DNA of 12,863 nt from Promethearchaeota archaeon (GTDB taxonomy: Archaea; Asgardarchaeota; Lokiarchaeia; Sigynarchaeales; SOKP01), in NCBI GenBank assembly GCA_030605085.1, contig JAUWBH010000171.1, forward strand, positions 1 to 12,863, given 5' to 3'. The notes beneath the pieces were generated by a model that saw only the letters and a program-made list of their open reading frames with translations, was not told where the DNA came from and did not search any database. The translations under genes and the position numbers were made by a program. The first letter of the stretch is position 1, and each line of letters begins with the position of its first letter. Shown in pieces: positions 1 to 6,943 of the stretch.

Positions 1-10
1 ATATTTAGAT

Positions 11-1237
11 ATGGTTATAGTAAAAAGGGAAGGAATTCTTCTTGAAGCAACTGAGAACGAATTTGAAAACCAGGCGGTTTTAAACCCTACAGTGGTTCAA
101 CAAGGAGATACTTTACATTTATTTTATCGTGCTGTAAAAGAAGGGAATTATTCAAGCATTGGCTATTGTAGATTGGAAGGACCCTTGAATATAGTGGAAA
201 GAAAAAAAAGCCCGATTTTGTTCCCAGAATATGATTACGAAAAACATGGTACAGAAGACCCTAGAATAGTTTTTCTTGATGGAATTTATTATCTTTTTTA
301 TACTGCCTACGATGGTAAAAATGCATTAGTAGCGTATGCAACTAGCAAAGACCTGAAAATATGGGAAAAACACGGGCTTATTTCCCCTAAAATAACTTAT
401 GACGAGGTAAAGAATTTTTTTCATTCTTCGAATTTAAAGGAGAAGTATTTTTTCTTTGTATCCTACTATAAGGATGTAATTGGCCCAGATGTGCTTTTAT
501 GGGAAAAGGATTGCTTTATATTTCCAAAAAAATTTAACAATAAATTCGCATTAATTCACAGAATTTTACCGGATATTCAGATTATTTACTTTGAGGATTT
601 CAATCAATTAAGCACCGATTTCTGGAAAAAATATCTAAAAAAATTAGGCGATTATGTGATTCTTGAGCCAAAATATGGTTATGAATCAAGAAATATTGGG
701 GCTGGTGCACCATTAATAGAGACTCAAATAGGATGGCTCATGATATACCATTCTGTAGAGGATTCCAATAAAGGGAAGGTATATCATGCAAGTGTAGCTC
801 TCCTTGATAAAAACGACCCACAGAAAGTAATTGGGCGCCTTAAAGAACCACTTTTCTCACCGAATGAAGATTTTGAAAAAGTCGGAGATGTAGGGAATGT
901 GATTTTTCCTACTGGAACAGCTATTTTCGGTGAAAGGCTCTATATATATTATGGGGCTGCTGATAAGAGAATAGCAGTTGTTTCGGTAAATTTAAATACA
1001 CTTTTGAAAGAACTCTTAGCAACTAAATCAGAATTAGAAGTTAAAATTGGTTTCTTAGCGGGGGAGATTTTTAAAGCCGCATTTAAGGAAGAAGTAACCC
1101 TAAAACAACTTAAGCAATCATTAAATCAGGACGAAAACATGTTGATGATGGCAATCGGGTGGTTAGCAAGAGAAAATAAAGTAGTATTTAGACATGATCA
1201 TAATGATATTAAAATATGGACAAAAAATGAAAATTAA
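11..1237 (+). CDS. GH130-family mannoside phosphorylase/hydrolase with C-terminal winged-helix domain
   Basis: Residues 1-335 form a five-bladed propeller of the GH130 type, a family that phosphorolyses or hydrolyses beta-1,2- or beta-1,4-linked mannosides. Visible hallmarks are the N-terminal NPTVV...LFYR strand, GTEDPRI at 80-86 with the acidic residues expected in the active site, the GAGAPL strand at 231-236, IYHS at 245-248 and YYGAAD at 313-318. Residues about 343-408 (LKQLKQSLNQDENMLMMAIG region) match the small DUF2582 winged helix-turn-helix domain, unusual as a fusion to an enzyme. The frame is open upstream to the window edge, but the ATG at 11 places the MVIVKREGI start where the family normally begins. 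No signal peptide is seen, so the protein is probably cytoplasmic. The glycosyltransferase gene follows after 26 nt, suggesting an operon. Linkage specificity, and phosphorylase versus hydrolase, cannot be told from sequence alone. Confidence 0.88.
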   Translation: MVIVKREGILLEATENEFENQAVLNPTVVQQGDTLHLFYRAVKEGNYSSIGYCRLEGPLNIVERKKSPILFPEYDYEKHGTEDPRIVFLDGIYYLFYTAYDGKNALVAYATSKDLKIWEKHGLISPKITYDEVKNFFHSSNLKEKYFFFVSYYKDVIGPDVLLWEKDCFIFPKKFNNKFALIHRILPDIQIIYFEDFNQLSTDFWKKYLKKLGDYVILEPKYGYESRNIGAGAPLIETQIGWLMIYHSVEDSNKGKVYHASVALLDKNDPQKVIGRLKEPLFSPNEDFEKVGDVGNVIFPTGTAIFGERLYIYYGAADKRIAVVSVNLNTLLKELLATKSELEVKIGFLAGEIFKAAFKEEVTLKQLKQSLNQDENMLMMAIGWLARENKVVFRHDHNDIKIWTKNEN

Positions 1238-1263
1238 TAAAGAATAAATCTATTATTCATTAT

Positions 1264-3492
1264 GTGGAACCAATATGGATTCTTTATTTAGGGACATTTC
1301 CCCCAAGAGAATGTGGAATTGCTACCTTTACAAAGGATTTAACAATAGCAATGGATAATAAATTCTCACCCTCCATAAAATCAAAAATCGTTGCCATAAA
1401 CGACAGAGGAACTAACTTTTATAATTACCCTGAGGATGTTATATTTGAAATAAATGATAACGATATTTCATCATATATAGATGTAGCAAAAAAGATCAAC
1501 GCGATTGATGCAATAAAGTTGATAAATATTCAGCATGAATTTGGGATATTTGGTGGAAAGTATGGAGAATATTTGATAGCCTTTCTTGAGAACGTTAAAA
1601 AGCCTATTGTCATTGCATTACACTCGATAATTCCGAATCCCAATGATAAATTAAAGAAGATAGTTCGTACGCTTGCTGAGAAATCGTCATGTTTAGTAGT
1701 CATGGCTAAAATAGGAATCGAGATTCTCAGAAAAGATTATGAAATTGGGGCAGATATTATTTTCATACCTCATGGAGCCCCAACAGTTCAATTTATTCCT
1801 AGTATTAAAAAAAAAAAGGCATTAGGTTTTAGCGATAAAATTCTCCTCGCCTCTTTTGGCATGATGAATTCAGGAAAAGGTTATGAATATGTGCTTGACG
1901 CGCTCCATGAAGTGGTTAAAAAATTCCCTAATATTTTATATTTGATCACAGGGGCAACTCATCCTATTGTACTAAGAAATGAAGGAGAACGCTATCGAAA
2001 TTTTCTAAAGGAAAAGGTTAAAGAATTAAACCTTCAAAAAAATGTGAAATTTAATAATAATTATGTAAAGATAGAAGAGATCATACAATTATTACAGGCA
2101 ACCGATATTTATATCTCGTCAAATTTGAATCCTGATCAAATTGTTAGTGGTATTTTAGCATATGCAATGGCTTGTGGAAAAGCTGTTATATCCACGCCAT
2201 TCCTTCATGCAAAAGATGCTATTAATCCTGAAAGGGGGCTTCTTGTTAGATTGAAAGATTCAAAGTCATATAAAGAAGCCATAATTAGAATTCTCTCGAA
2301 CCCTAACTTGAAAGAAAGTATAGAAAAAAATATGTACTCCTATACGAGGAATACAACATGGCCAAATATAGCTTTAGCTTATTTTAATCTATTTTCTAAA
2401 TTCATAGTCGAATTTGATGATTTTGAGATGCCCTTTCCCAAGATCAAGTTGAGTTATATCAATAAACTAACAGATGATTTCGGGATGCTACAGTTCGCAA
2501 ATTATACAACACCCGATAAATTGTCCGGTTATACTCTTGATGATAATGCAAGAACTTTGTTAGTTTATACAATTCATTTCAATATCTTTAATGATAGTTC
2601 TAAATTGAAGCAAATTAAAAAACATCTGGATTTTATAAAGTTTATACAACAAAATGATAATAAAATGTATAATTTTGTAAATCACAATCGAAAAATAAAT
2701 CTGAAGAGTTGGAGCGAAGATTCACATGGAAGGGCAATGTGGGCTCTTGGCTATTTAGTATCTTCAAAAACAATTTCTAATGATTTGAGAAAAGAGGCTC
2801 AAGTTATTTTTGAAAAAGGGTTAAAAGCTGTAAAAGATATTAAATCTCCTAGAGCCATTGCATTTATTATAATAGGTCTTTATTTTTACAATCAGGTAAA
2901 AAAATCGAATGATATTCAAATTAAAAAACTATCTAATTATTTAATCTCACTTTATTTCAGATGTTCTAACGAGGAATGGAACTGGTTTGAAAATTATTTT
3001 ACCTATTCAAACAGTAAGCTTCCAGAAGCTCTTTTCTATAGCTACAAAATAACTAAAGAAGAAAAATATTTAAGAGTTGCAAAAGACTCTTTAAATTTCC
3101 TCATCGCTATTACTTTTAAGAATGATTTGTTTAGCCCTGTTGGCCAGAATGGATGGTATATTAAAGAAGGTCATAAAGCTTCTTTTGATCAACAGCCTGT
3201 AGATGTCGCTTCTATGGTACAAACATTAATTTTAGCATATGAGATAACTAAGGAGGAAAGATATATGAAACTTGCAATTATTGCATTCGAGTGGTTCCTT
3301 GGAAAGAATTCATTGAATCAAGTGATCTATGATGAATCTACTGGTGGCTGCTATGATTTCATAGGGGAATTTTCAATAAATCTGAACCAGGGTGCTGAAT
3401 CATCAGTTTCATACCTTCTTGCAAGACATACTTTTGAAGAATTTGAAAGAAATAGGCAAGCAGATAAAATTTTAGAGAATCTAATAAGTTAA
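1264..3492 (+). CDS. Two-domain GT4-type glycosyltransferase with C-terminal all-helical (alpha/alpha barrel-like) domain
   Basis: The N-terminal half (about 1-380) is a GT-B fold, GT4-like glycosyltransferase: PPRECGIATF at 13-22 is the donor/acceptor loop, PHG at 169-171 and FGMMNSGKGYEYVL at 198-211 mark the inter-domain region and C-terminal Rossmann domain. The usual E-x7-E signature is replaced by DQIVSGILAYAMACGKAVIS (291-310), seen in a subfamily often next to GH130 genes. The second half (about 395-742) is helix-rich with repeated aromatic/acidic motifs (TLDDNAR, SWSEDSHGRAMWALGYL, WFENYFTYSNSKLPEALF, NLNQGAESS), resembling a six-hairpin glycosidase-type barrel. The start is a GTG that overlaps an out-of-frame ATG two bases upstream. 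The gene follows the GH130 gene after 26 nt, so synthesis and breakdown of a mannose-type oligosaccharide are probably coupled. Donor and acceptor are unknown; no membrane segments are visible. Confidence 0.86.
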   Translation: MEPIWILYLGTFPPRECGIATFTKDLTIAMDNKFSPSIKSKIVAINDRGTNFYNYPEDVIFEINDNDISSYIDVAKKINAIDAIKLINIQHEFGIFGGKYGEYLIAFLENVKKPIVIALHSIIPNPNDKLKKIVRTLAEKSSCLVVMAKIGIEILRKDYEIGADIIFIPHGAPTVQFIPSIKKKKALGFSDKILLASFGMMNSGKGYEYVLDALHEVVKKFPNILYLITGATHPIVLRNEGERYRNFLKEKVKELNLQKNVKFNNNYVKIEEIIQLLQATDIYISSNLNPDQIVSGILAYAMACGKAVISTPFLHAKDAINPERGLLVRLKDSKSYKEAIIRILSNPNLKESIEKNMYSYTRNTTWPNIALAYFNLFSKFIVEFDDFEMPFPKIKLSYINKLTDDFGMLQFANYTTPDKLSGYTLDDNARTLLVYTIHFNIFNDSSKLKQIKKHLDFIKFIQQNDNKMYNFVNHNRKINLKSWSEDSHGRAMWALGYLVSSKTISNDLRKEAQVIFEKGLKAVKDIKSPRAIAFIIIGLYFYNQVKKSNDIQIKKLSNYLISLYFRCSNEEWNWFENYFTYSNSKLPEALFYSYKITKEEKYLRVAKDSLNFLIAITFKNDLFSPVGQNGWYIKEGHKASFDQQPVDVASMVQTLILAYEITKEERYMKLAIIAFEWFLGKNSLNQVIYDESTGGCYDFIGEFSINLNQGAESSVSYLLARHTFEEFERNRQADKILENLIS

Positions 3493-3625
3493 GATGAGAT
3501 AAATGAAATCTCACCAGCCATAGTCGACGATGGTTAATTCAAGACATATGACACAAGGCGCAATATATTTAGTATTGTGAAGTTTGAGAAGAAAAAGAAG
3601 AAATAAAGAAGTATTTCCATTTGTT

Positions 3626-4504
3626 TCATTCATATGTTAATAATTGCGGTATTCTTTTTTCCATAGCTATTTCTTTTGTAATAATTTCATTTAAGAGAGC
3701 TTTCCGCTCCTTACCTGAAAGCACTTCTAATTTTCTAATTCCCAAAGGATCTACTTTTTCTCTTAAAAGTTTTATTTTTTTTACTGTAGGCGGTCGTGTT
3801 TCTTTTAAATCGTCTGGAATAATTAACTCAAACCCAGTTGAATTTATAACTGTTTCGAGATCGTTTTCTGGGTGAATTGTACCGATTTTCATTCTCTTAG
3901 TTTCATTGTCAAAAGTTAAATAAGCTAAATCGGTAATAACACACTGAGGTCCAGCACCACCACATATACTTTGCTTCCCGTCTGGAAATCCAACTCCTGA
4001 AATAAAATCAATTTTTGGAACAAAAGTTCGAGTGTCGTGTCTTGGAGTGTATAAAAAACTCCCACGCGAATAAAACATAGAAAAGTCAGCAATTCCCGCA
4101 CATCCGGGAAACCTTAATTTTGGAGTACTCCAATCTCCAATACAAATATTATTAGTATTCCCATACACATCGATTTGTGCGGGTCTAAACCATTCAATCG
4201 TAGTAAGTTTATCTGAAGGAAGAGATTCTAAGGTACATTCTCCCGAATTCTGAAATCTATATGCCCTTGTGGTATTCATCTCCAAATATAATAAAGAAAC
4301 TTGGCGCGGTTCGTACACAAAAGTATTTCCCATTATATAATGATATATCGCATCAGGAGCATGTGTTAATTTGGCTAATGTAAACGCAGTCCATACCATT
4401 GGAGTTGCAACTCCTACAATCATAACATCGTCGTTTCTTACTTCTCGAGCCATTAACACTGTAAGTATTTCGTCAACTGTATAATCGTTTGAATTTTCTG
4501 TCAT
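3626..4504 (-). CDS. CoA-transferase family I, beta subunit (GctB/IpdB-like)
   Basis: 292 aa. The protein follows the glutaconate CoA-transferase B pattern: an N-terminal DYTVDEILTVLMAR helix, the GVATPMVWTAFTLAKLTHAPD segment, AQIDVYGNTNNICIGDW at 109-125, RFPGCAGIADF at 131-141, and PQCVITDLAYLTFD plus NSTGFELIIP near the C-terminus. The family beta subunit normally carries the catalytic glutamate in an ESG motif after the APD element; here the aligned positions read IMG (57-59), so the glutamate seems absent. That resembles IpdB, where the heterodimer opens a CoA-linked ring instead of transferring CoA. The alpha subunit lies upstream on the same strand (5721-6578), but an SDR gene separates the two, an unusual order. 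ATG at 4502-4504 is preceded on the - strand by an AT-rich stretch with TATA-like sequence. Family assignment is firm; the reaction is not. Confidence 0.85.
   Translation of the reverse strand: MTENSNDYTVDEILTVLMAREVRNDDVMIVGVATPMVWTAFTLAKLTHAPDAIYHYIMGNTFVYEPRQVSLLYLEMNTTRAYRFQNSGECTLESLPSDKLTTIEWFRPAQIDVYGNTNNICIGDWSTPKLRFPGCAGIADFSMFYSRGSFLYTPRHDTRTFVPKIDFISGVGFPDGKQSICGGAGPQCVITDLAYLTFDNETKRMKIGTIHPENDLETVINSTGFELIIPDDLKETRPPTVKKIKLLREKVDPLGIRKLEVLSGKERKALLNEIITKEIAMEKRIPQLLTYE
4473..4494. repeat. 22-bp direct repeat, copy 1 (inside the beta-subunit gene start)
   Basis: This 22-bp stretch begins TCAACTGTATAATCG and ends TTTGAAT; it is identical to 5671-5692 and in the same orientation. 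It encodes residues SNDYTV near the N-terminus of the CoA-transferase beta subunit. The two copies bracket the SDR gene. Confidence 0.9.
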
Positions 4505-4595
4505 TATAAATTTTATATACCTCTTAAATTAAAATATTAAAAAGGAATAAATACATGAATTAATCAAATTATAAAAAATAATACTTGTTTCACAT

Positions 4596-4642
4596 TAAAA
4601 AAACGATGATTAAAAAAAGAATTTTGATTATAAATAATCATC
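4596..4642 (-). terminator. Stem-loop plus T-run at the end of the SDR gene
   Basis: A perfect 8-bp inverted repeat, GATGATTA at 4605-4612 and TAATCATC at 4635-4642, surrounds the SDR stop codon (4628-4630). On the - strand the second arm is followed at once by G and seven T residues (4597-4603). The layout fits an intrinsic terminator for the SDR transcript, and would separate SDR and downstream beta-subunit transcription at least partly. The 22-nt loop is long and the stem is AT-rich, so strength is uncertain. Confidence 0.5.
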
Positions 4643-5524
4643 AAGATTTATCCCATATTTCAAAAAATACTCTTTGTTTGTATTAAGAAAGTTCTCGTTA
4701 AAATTTACTAAAAATTCTTCAAATTGTTGGGGATTTCCTTTTAAGGCCAGAATGGGTAATATTGTTTTCATATCATATACATATAATCGATTTTCCTTAA
4801 TTTGAGTAATATATTTGCGTACTGCGCGTTTTGGAAGCATTGCTTTACTAGCCATATCTTTCATGAGCGTATTATAAATTTCTTCTATCTTTTCCACACC
4901 ATAGTCCTCTACAAGCTTTTTTCGGTATTTTATCTTACTTGCAAGAAAAATATTGGTTCTTATATATGAGGGTACTATTACCGAGACTCTTATACCTCGG
5001 CTATATAGTTGCCCATAAAGCGCTTCTGAAATTCCCACAACCGCAAATTTTGATGCAATATAAGGGAGAGGTTCTGATGTGCCAAAAATACCCGCCCCTG
5101 AAGCTATATTTACAATGTGCCCCGATTTTTTCTCGAGCATTCTTGGTAAAAATACTTTAATCGAATGAATAATACTCCACAGATTAATGTCGAGAACATC
5201 TTTCCAATCTGCTAACTCAAGTTCTTCTATTGGCCCTCCAATAGAAATTCCAGCATTATTTATTAAAAGATCAACGTTTCCTAATTTAGAATAGAACTCC
5301 TTAGCTATATTTACAAAATCTTCGTATTTAGAAGCATCGCACTTACCAGCAAAAACTTTAGCCCCCATTTCTTCTATTTCTTTTTTAACCGTTTCTAAAT
5401 TTTCCATATCAATGTCCGAAATAAAAAGGTTCATTCCCTCTTTCGCTAAGGCGATTGCAAAAGCACGCCCTATTCCATTGGAGGCTCCAGTTAAAAAACA
5501 ATTTTTATTCTTTAAATCTTTCAT
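4628..5524 (-). CDS. Short-chain dehydrogenase/reductase (classical SDR)
   Basis: 298 aa classical SDR, an NAD(P)-dependent oxidoreductase with a Rossmann fold. The cofactor loop is TGASNGIG at 12-19; Asp37 at the end of the second strand (FISDID) favours NAD(H). CDAS at 62-65 supplies the adenine-binding Asp, NNAG is at 89-92, and the catalytic set is Asn114, Ser142, Tyr155 and Lys159 (YIASK). The VPSYIRTNIF segment (184-193) is the usual PG-like turn after strand six. The C-terminal 90 residues are a variable, helical substrate lid, longer than in minimal 250-aa SDRs. The gene sits between the two subunits of a CoA-transferase-like enzyme on the same strand, so a hydroxyacyl- or ketoacyl-CoA substrate is a reasonable inference but not shown. 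A 22-bp direct repeat brackets the gene and its flanks, suggesting it was inserted there. Confidence 0.93.
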   Translation of the reverse strand: MKDLKNKNCFLTGASNGIGRAFAIALAKEGMNLFISDIDMENLETVKKEIEEMGAKVFAGKCDASKYEDFVNIAKEFYSKLGNVDLLINNAGISIGGPIEELELADWKDVLDINLWSIIHSIKVFLPRMLEKKSGHIVNIASGAGIFGTSEPLPYIASKFAVVGISEALYGQLYSRGIRVSVIVPSYIRTNIFLASKIKYRKKLVEDYGVEKIEEIYNTLMKDMASKAMLPKRAVRKYITQIKENRLYVYDMKTILPILALKGNPQQFEEFLVNFNENFLNTNKEYFLKYGINLDDYL

Positions 5525-5670
5525 TTCTTATTCAATTTAAATTTTTTAATTTAATTACATATATGTATTCAATTTTTATTTTTCTGTGGATTTAAAATAA
5601 TCTTAAATATCTATAATTTGGATTTAATGAAAATCAATAAAATATTTAACTAATAAAATGAGTGGCAAAT

Positions 5671-5692
5671 TCAACTGTATAATCGTTTGAAT
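5671..5692. repeat. 22-bp direct repeat, copy 2 (downstream of the alpha-subunit gene)
   Basis: Exact copy of 4473-4494 in direct orientation, lying 29 nt beyond the alpha-subunit stop codon on the - strand. It is part of the decayed beta-subunit start at 5671-5712. Confidence 0.9.
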
Positions 5693-5712
5693 ATTCGTTC
5701 AATTGAACTCAT
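5671..5712 (-). pseudogene. Vestigial 5' end of a CoA-transferase beta-subunit gene
   Basis: Reading the - strand from the ATG at 5710-5712 gives MSSIER and then, after dropping one A, YSNDYTVE, which matches the N-terminus SNDYTVDE of the intact beta subunit. Similarity stops at 5671, and the remaining frame ends soon at a stop. The fragment starts only 8 nt past the alpha-subunit stop (5721-5723), which is where the beta gene normally sits in this family. It is therefore read as the original start of the beta gene, cut off when the SDR-containing segment arrived, then frameshifted. The exact 22-bp match makes shared origin safe; the order of events is inference. Confidence 0.65.
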
Positions 5713-5720
5713 AACATGTC

Positions 5721-6578
5721 CTACAATAAAATATTCAATATTGTCTGAGCCCCGCCTACTGCTTCAAGATATTGAGCATATGTTTTATTTAGTATAAATT
5801 TTTGTTTATATTCTTCAAAATCAGTTTTGAGATATCTTTGGATATGAATAGGGTCAAATGTGTAAATTGGAAAACATGAAGTTGGATGTGCTCCAAAAGG
5901 AATTTTAACAACCGCATCCGTAGTTTGCATCGGCAATTGTGCTTTTCCTGGAGATTGTATAATATCCTCCATCTCTACTAATTTTTCACATGTAATAATC
6001 GTTTTTTTGGCGGTTTTTGCCATGTCGTCATCCATCCATACAGCCCCAGCAATATTTCCGTTTCCAAATTCGTCAGCATGATTTACATGCAATATAGCGA
6101 CATCTAAATCGATTTTAGGCATTGCCATTAATTGGGTGCCAGAACCCAACGGGTCCTCAAATTGTTTAATGTCTTTTCTGACCTTAGGGAAATCAGTTCC
6201 TATTATCCCTTTTAATGGCATAAATGGTACCTTTAAATAAGAACATTTGAGTCCTAAAGCAATGGACGCTTCACTTTCTTCAGAGACTCTGATTTTTCCT
6301 GATTCAACACCCTTTCTGTAATGAGGCGCCATACCAAACACTTCCATTCCTGTAAACGAGGCTCTCACTTCAGAAACGCAACCACCTGCAATAAGCATAT
6401 CAACATCAATTCCCCCGACGAAGGTACATATTGTTAAGTTCTTTTTGGCTTGTCTTATTATTTCTCTACAAGCACTAATTGGTTTTCTCCAGAATGACAA
6501 TCCCCCAATCCCGACAAGATCATCATTTTTGACGTAAGTAGAGATGGCTTCTTCTAACGACATTAGTTTTGAATCCAT
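5721..6578 (-). CDS. CoA-transferase family I, alpha subunit (GctA/IpdA-like)
   Basis: 285 aa. Family features are the N-terminal VGIGGLSFWRKPISACREIIRQ (residues 22-43), the FVGGIDVDMLIAGGCVSEVR strand-turn, GSGTQLMAMPKIDLDVAILHVNHAD (145-169), and EFGNGNIAG...MDDDMAKTAKKTIITCEKLV. An acid cluster SEESE at 99-103 lies where IpdA-type enzymes carry a functional glutamate; this placement is from memory of the family and should be aligned. The protein should pair with the beta subunit at 3626-4504 to form the active heterodimer or heterotetramer in the cytoplasm. A TATA-like box about 26 nt upstream of the ATG suggests a leaderless transcript starting this - strand group. Whether the complex moves CoA between acids or hydrolyses a cyclic diketone-CoA cannot be settled here. 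Confidence 0.86.
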   Translation of the reverse strand: MDSKLMSLEEAISTYVKNDDLVGIGGLSFWRKPISACREIIRQAKKNLTICTFVGGIDVDMLIAGGCVSEVRASFTGMEVFGMAPHYRKGVESGKIRVSEESEASIALGLKCSYLKVPFMPLKGIIGTDFPKVRKDIKQFEDPLGSGTQLMAMPKIDLDVAILHVNHADEFGNGNIAGAVWMDDDMAKTAKKTIITCEKLVEMEDIIQSPGKAQLPMQTTDAVVKIPFGAHPTSCFPIYTFDPIHIQRYLKTDFEEYKQKFILNKTYAQYLEAVGGAQTILNILL

Positions 6579-6598
6579 TTATACACTCTTACCCAACT

Positions 6599-6611
6599 AA
6601 ATATTTTTAAA
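6599..6611 (-). promoter_or_regulatory. TATA-like box upstream of the alpha-subunit gene
   Basis: The - strand reads TTTAAAAATATTT about 26 nt before the ATG at 6576-6578, the spacing expected for an archaeal TATA box with transcription starting at or next to the start codon. No Shine-Dalgarno sequence is seen. Confidence 0.45.
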
Positions 6612-6661
6612 ATAAGCTCAAAATCTAATAAATTATATTTTAATATTATTATTCCTTCTTT

Positions 6662-6718
6662 TTAGGATTTAGGATTTTCGATTTTATCTTGTCTTAAAAA
6701 TAGCTTTATCGTGGAGTT
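6662..6718 (-). pseudogene. C-terminal remnant of a third seven-helix membrane protein copy
   Basis: The - strand encodes NSTIKLFLRQDKIENPKS followed by a stop. This aligns without gaps to the last 18 residues of the intact membrane protein (NWIKKRLLKEEKIENSKS), including the stop position and the sequence after it. Nothing recognisable of the helices remains upstream, where the headless ferredoxin-like fragment begins on the other strand. It is a degraded paralogue tail; the match is short but position-for-position. Confidence 0.55.
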
Positions 6719-6744
6719 AGGGTCAAATTTATTAGATTTTCTAA

Positions 6745-6921
6745 CTTAATTTTATCTTAGAATTAAACAAAGATCTATGTATTGGTTGTGGAGTTTGCTC
6801 CATGAATTGTTCAGTCAATCGATTAATTCTCGAAAAAGTTGAAAATAAAATACCGGTACCCTCAATGCAAGATGCCTATCAAAGATATGGTAAAGAATGT
6901 TTTAAAAACAAACTAAATTAA
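6745..6921 (+). pseudogene. Headless 4Fe-4S ferredoxin-domain fragment
   Basis: The open frame from the stop at 6742-6744 to the stop at 6919-6921 gives about 58 residues with no ATG, GTG or TTG before the cluster motif. It contains LCIGCGVCSMNC, a full CxxCxxCxxxC iron-sulfur motif, although the proline that usually follows the fourth cysteine is Ser, followed by LILEKVENKIPVPS. Such a half-ferredoxin motif usually ends a larger redox protein or sits in a 2[4Fe-4S] ferredoxin, so this is probably the 3' remnant of a lost gene. An intact small protein from a non-standard start cannot be ruled out. It lies on the strand opposite to its neighbours, between two copies of the membrane protein family. 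Confidence 0.6.
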
Positions 6922-6943
6922 TTATTTTTATCAATCGTTTTTT

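Noticed and set aside
3495..3513. Small hairpin TGAGAT/ATCTCA just after the glycosyltransferase stop
   Set aside because: Only 6 bp, no T run follows on the + strand; too weak to call a terminator.
3621..3875. 84-residue open frame on the + strand
   Set aside because: It is the reverse-strand shadow of the C-terminal part of the CoA-transferase beta subunit, with no family resemblance or start signals.
4939..5160. 73-residue open frame on the + strand
   Set aside because: It lies wholly opposite conserved SDR motifs and has no recognisable features.
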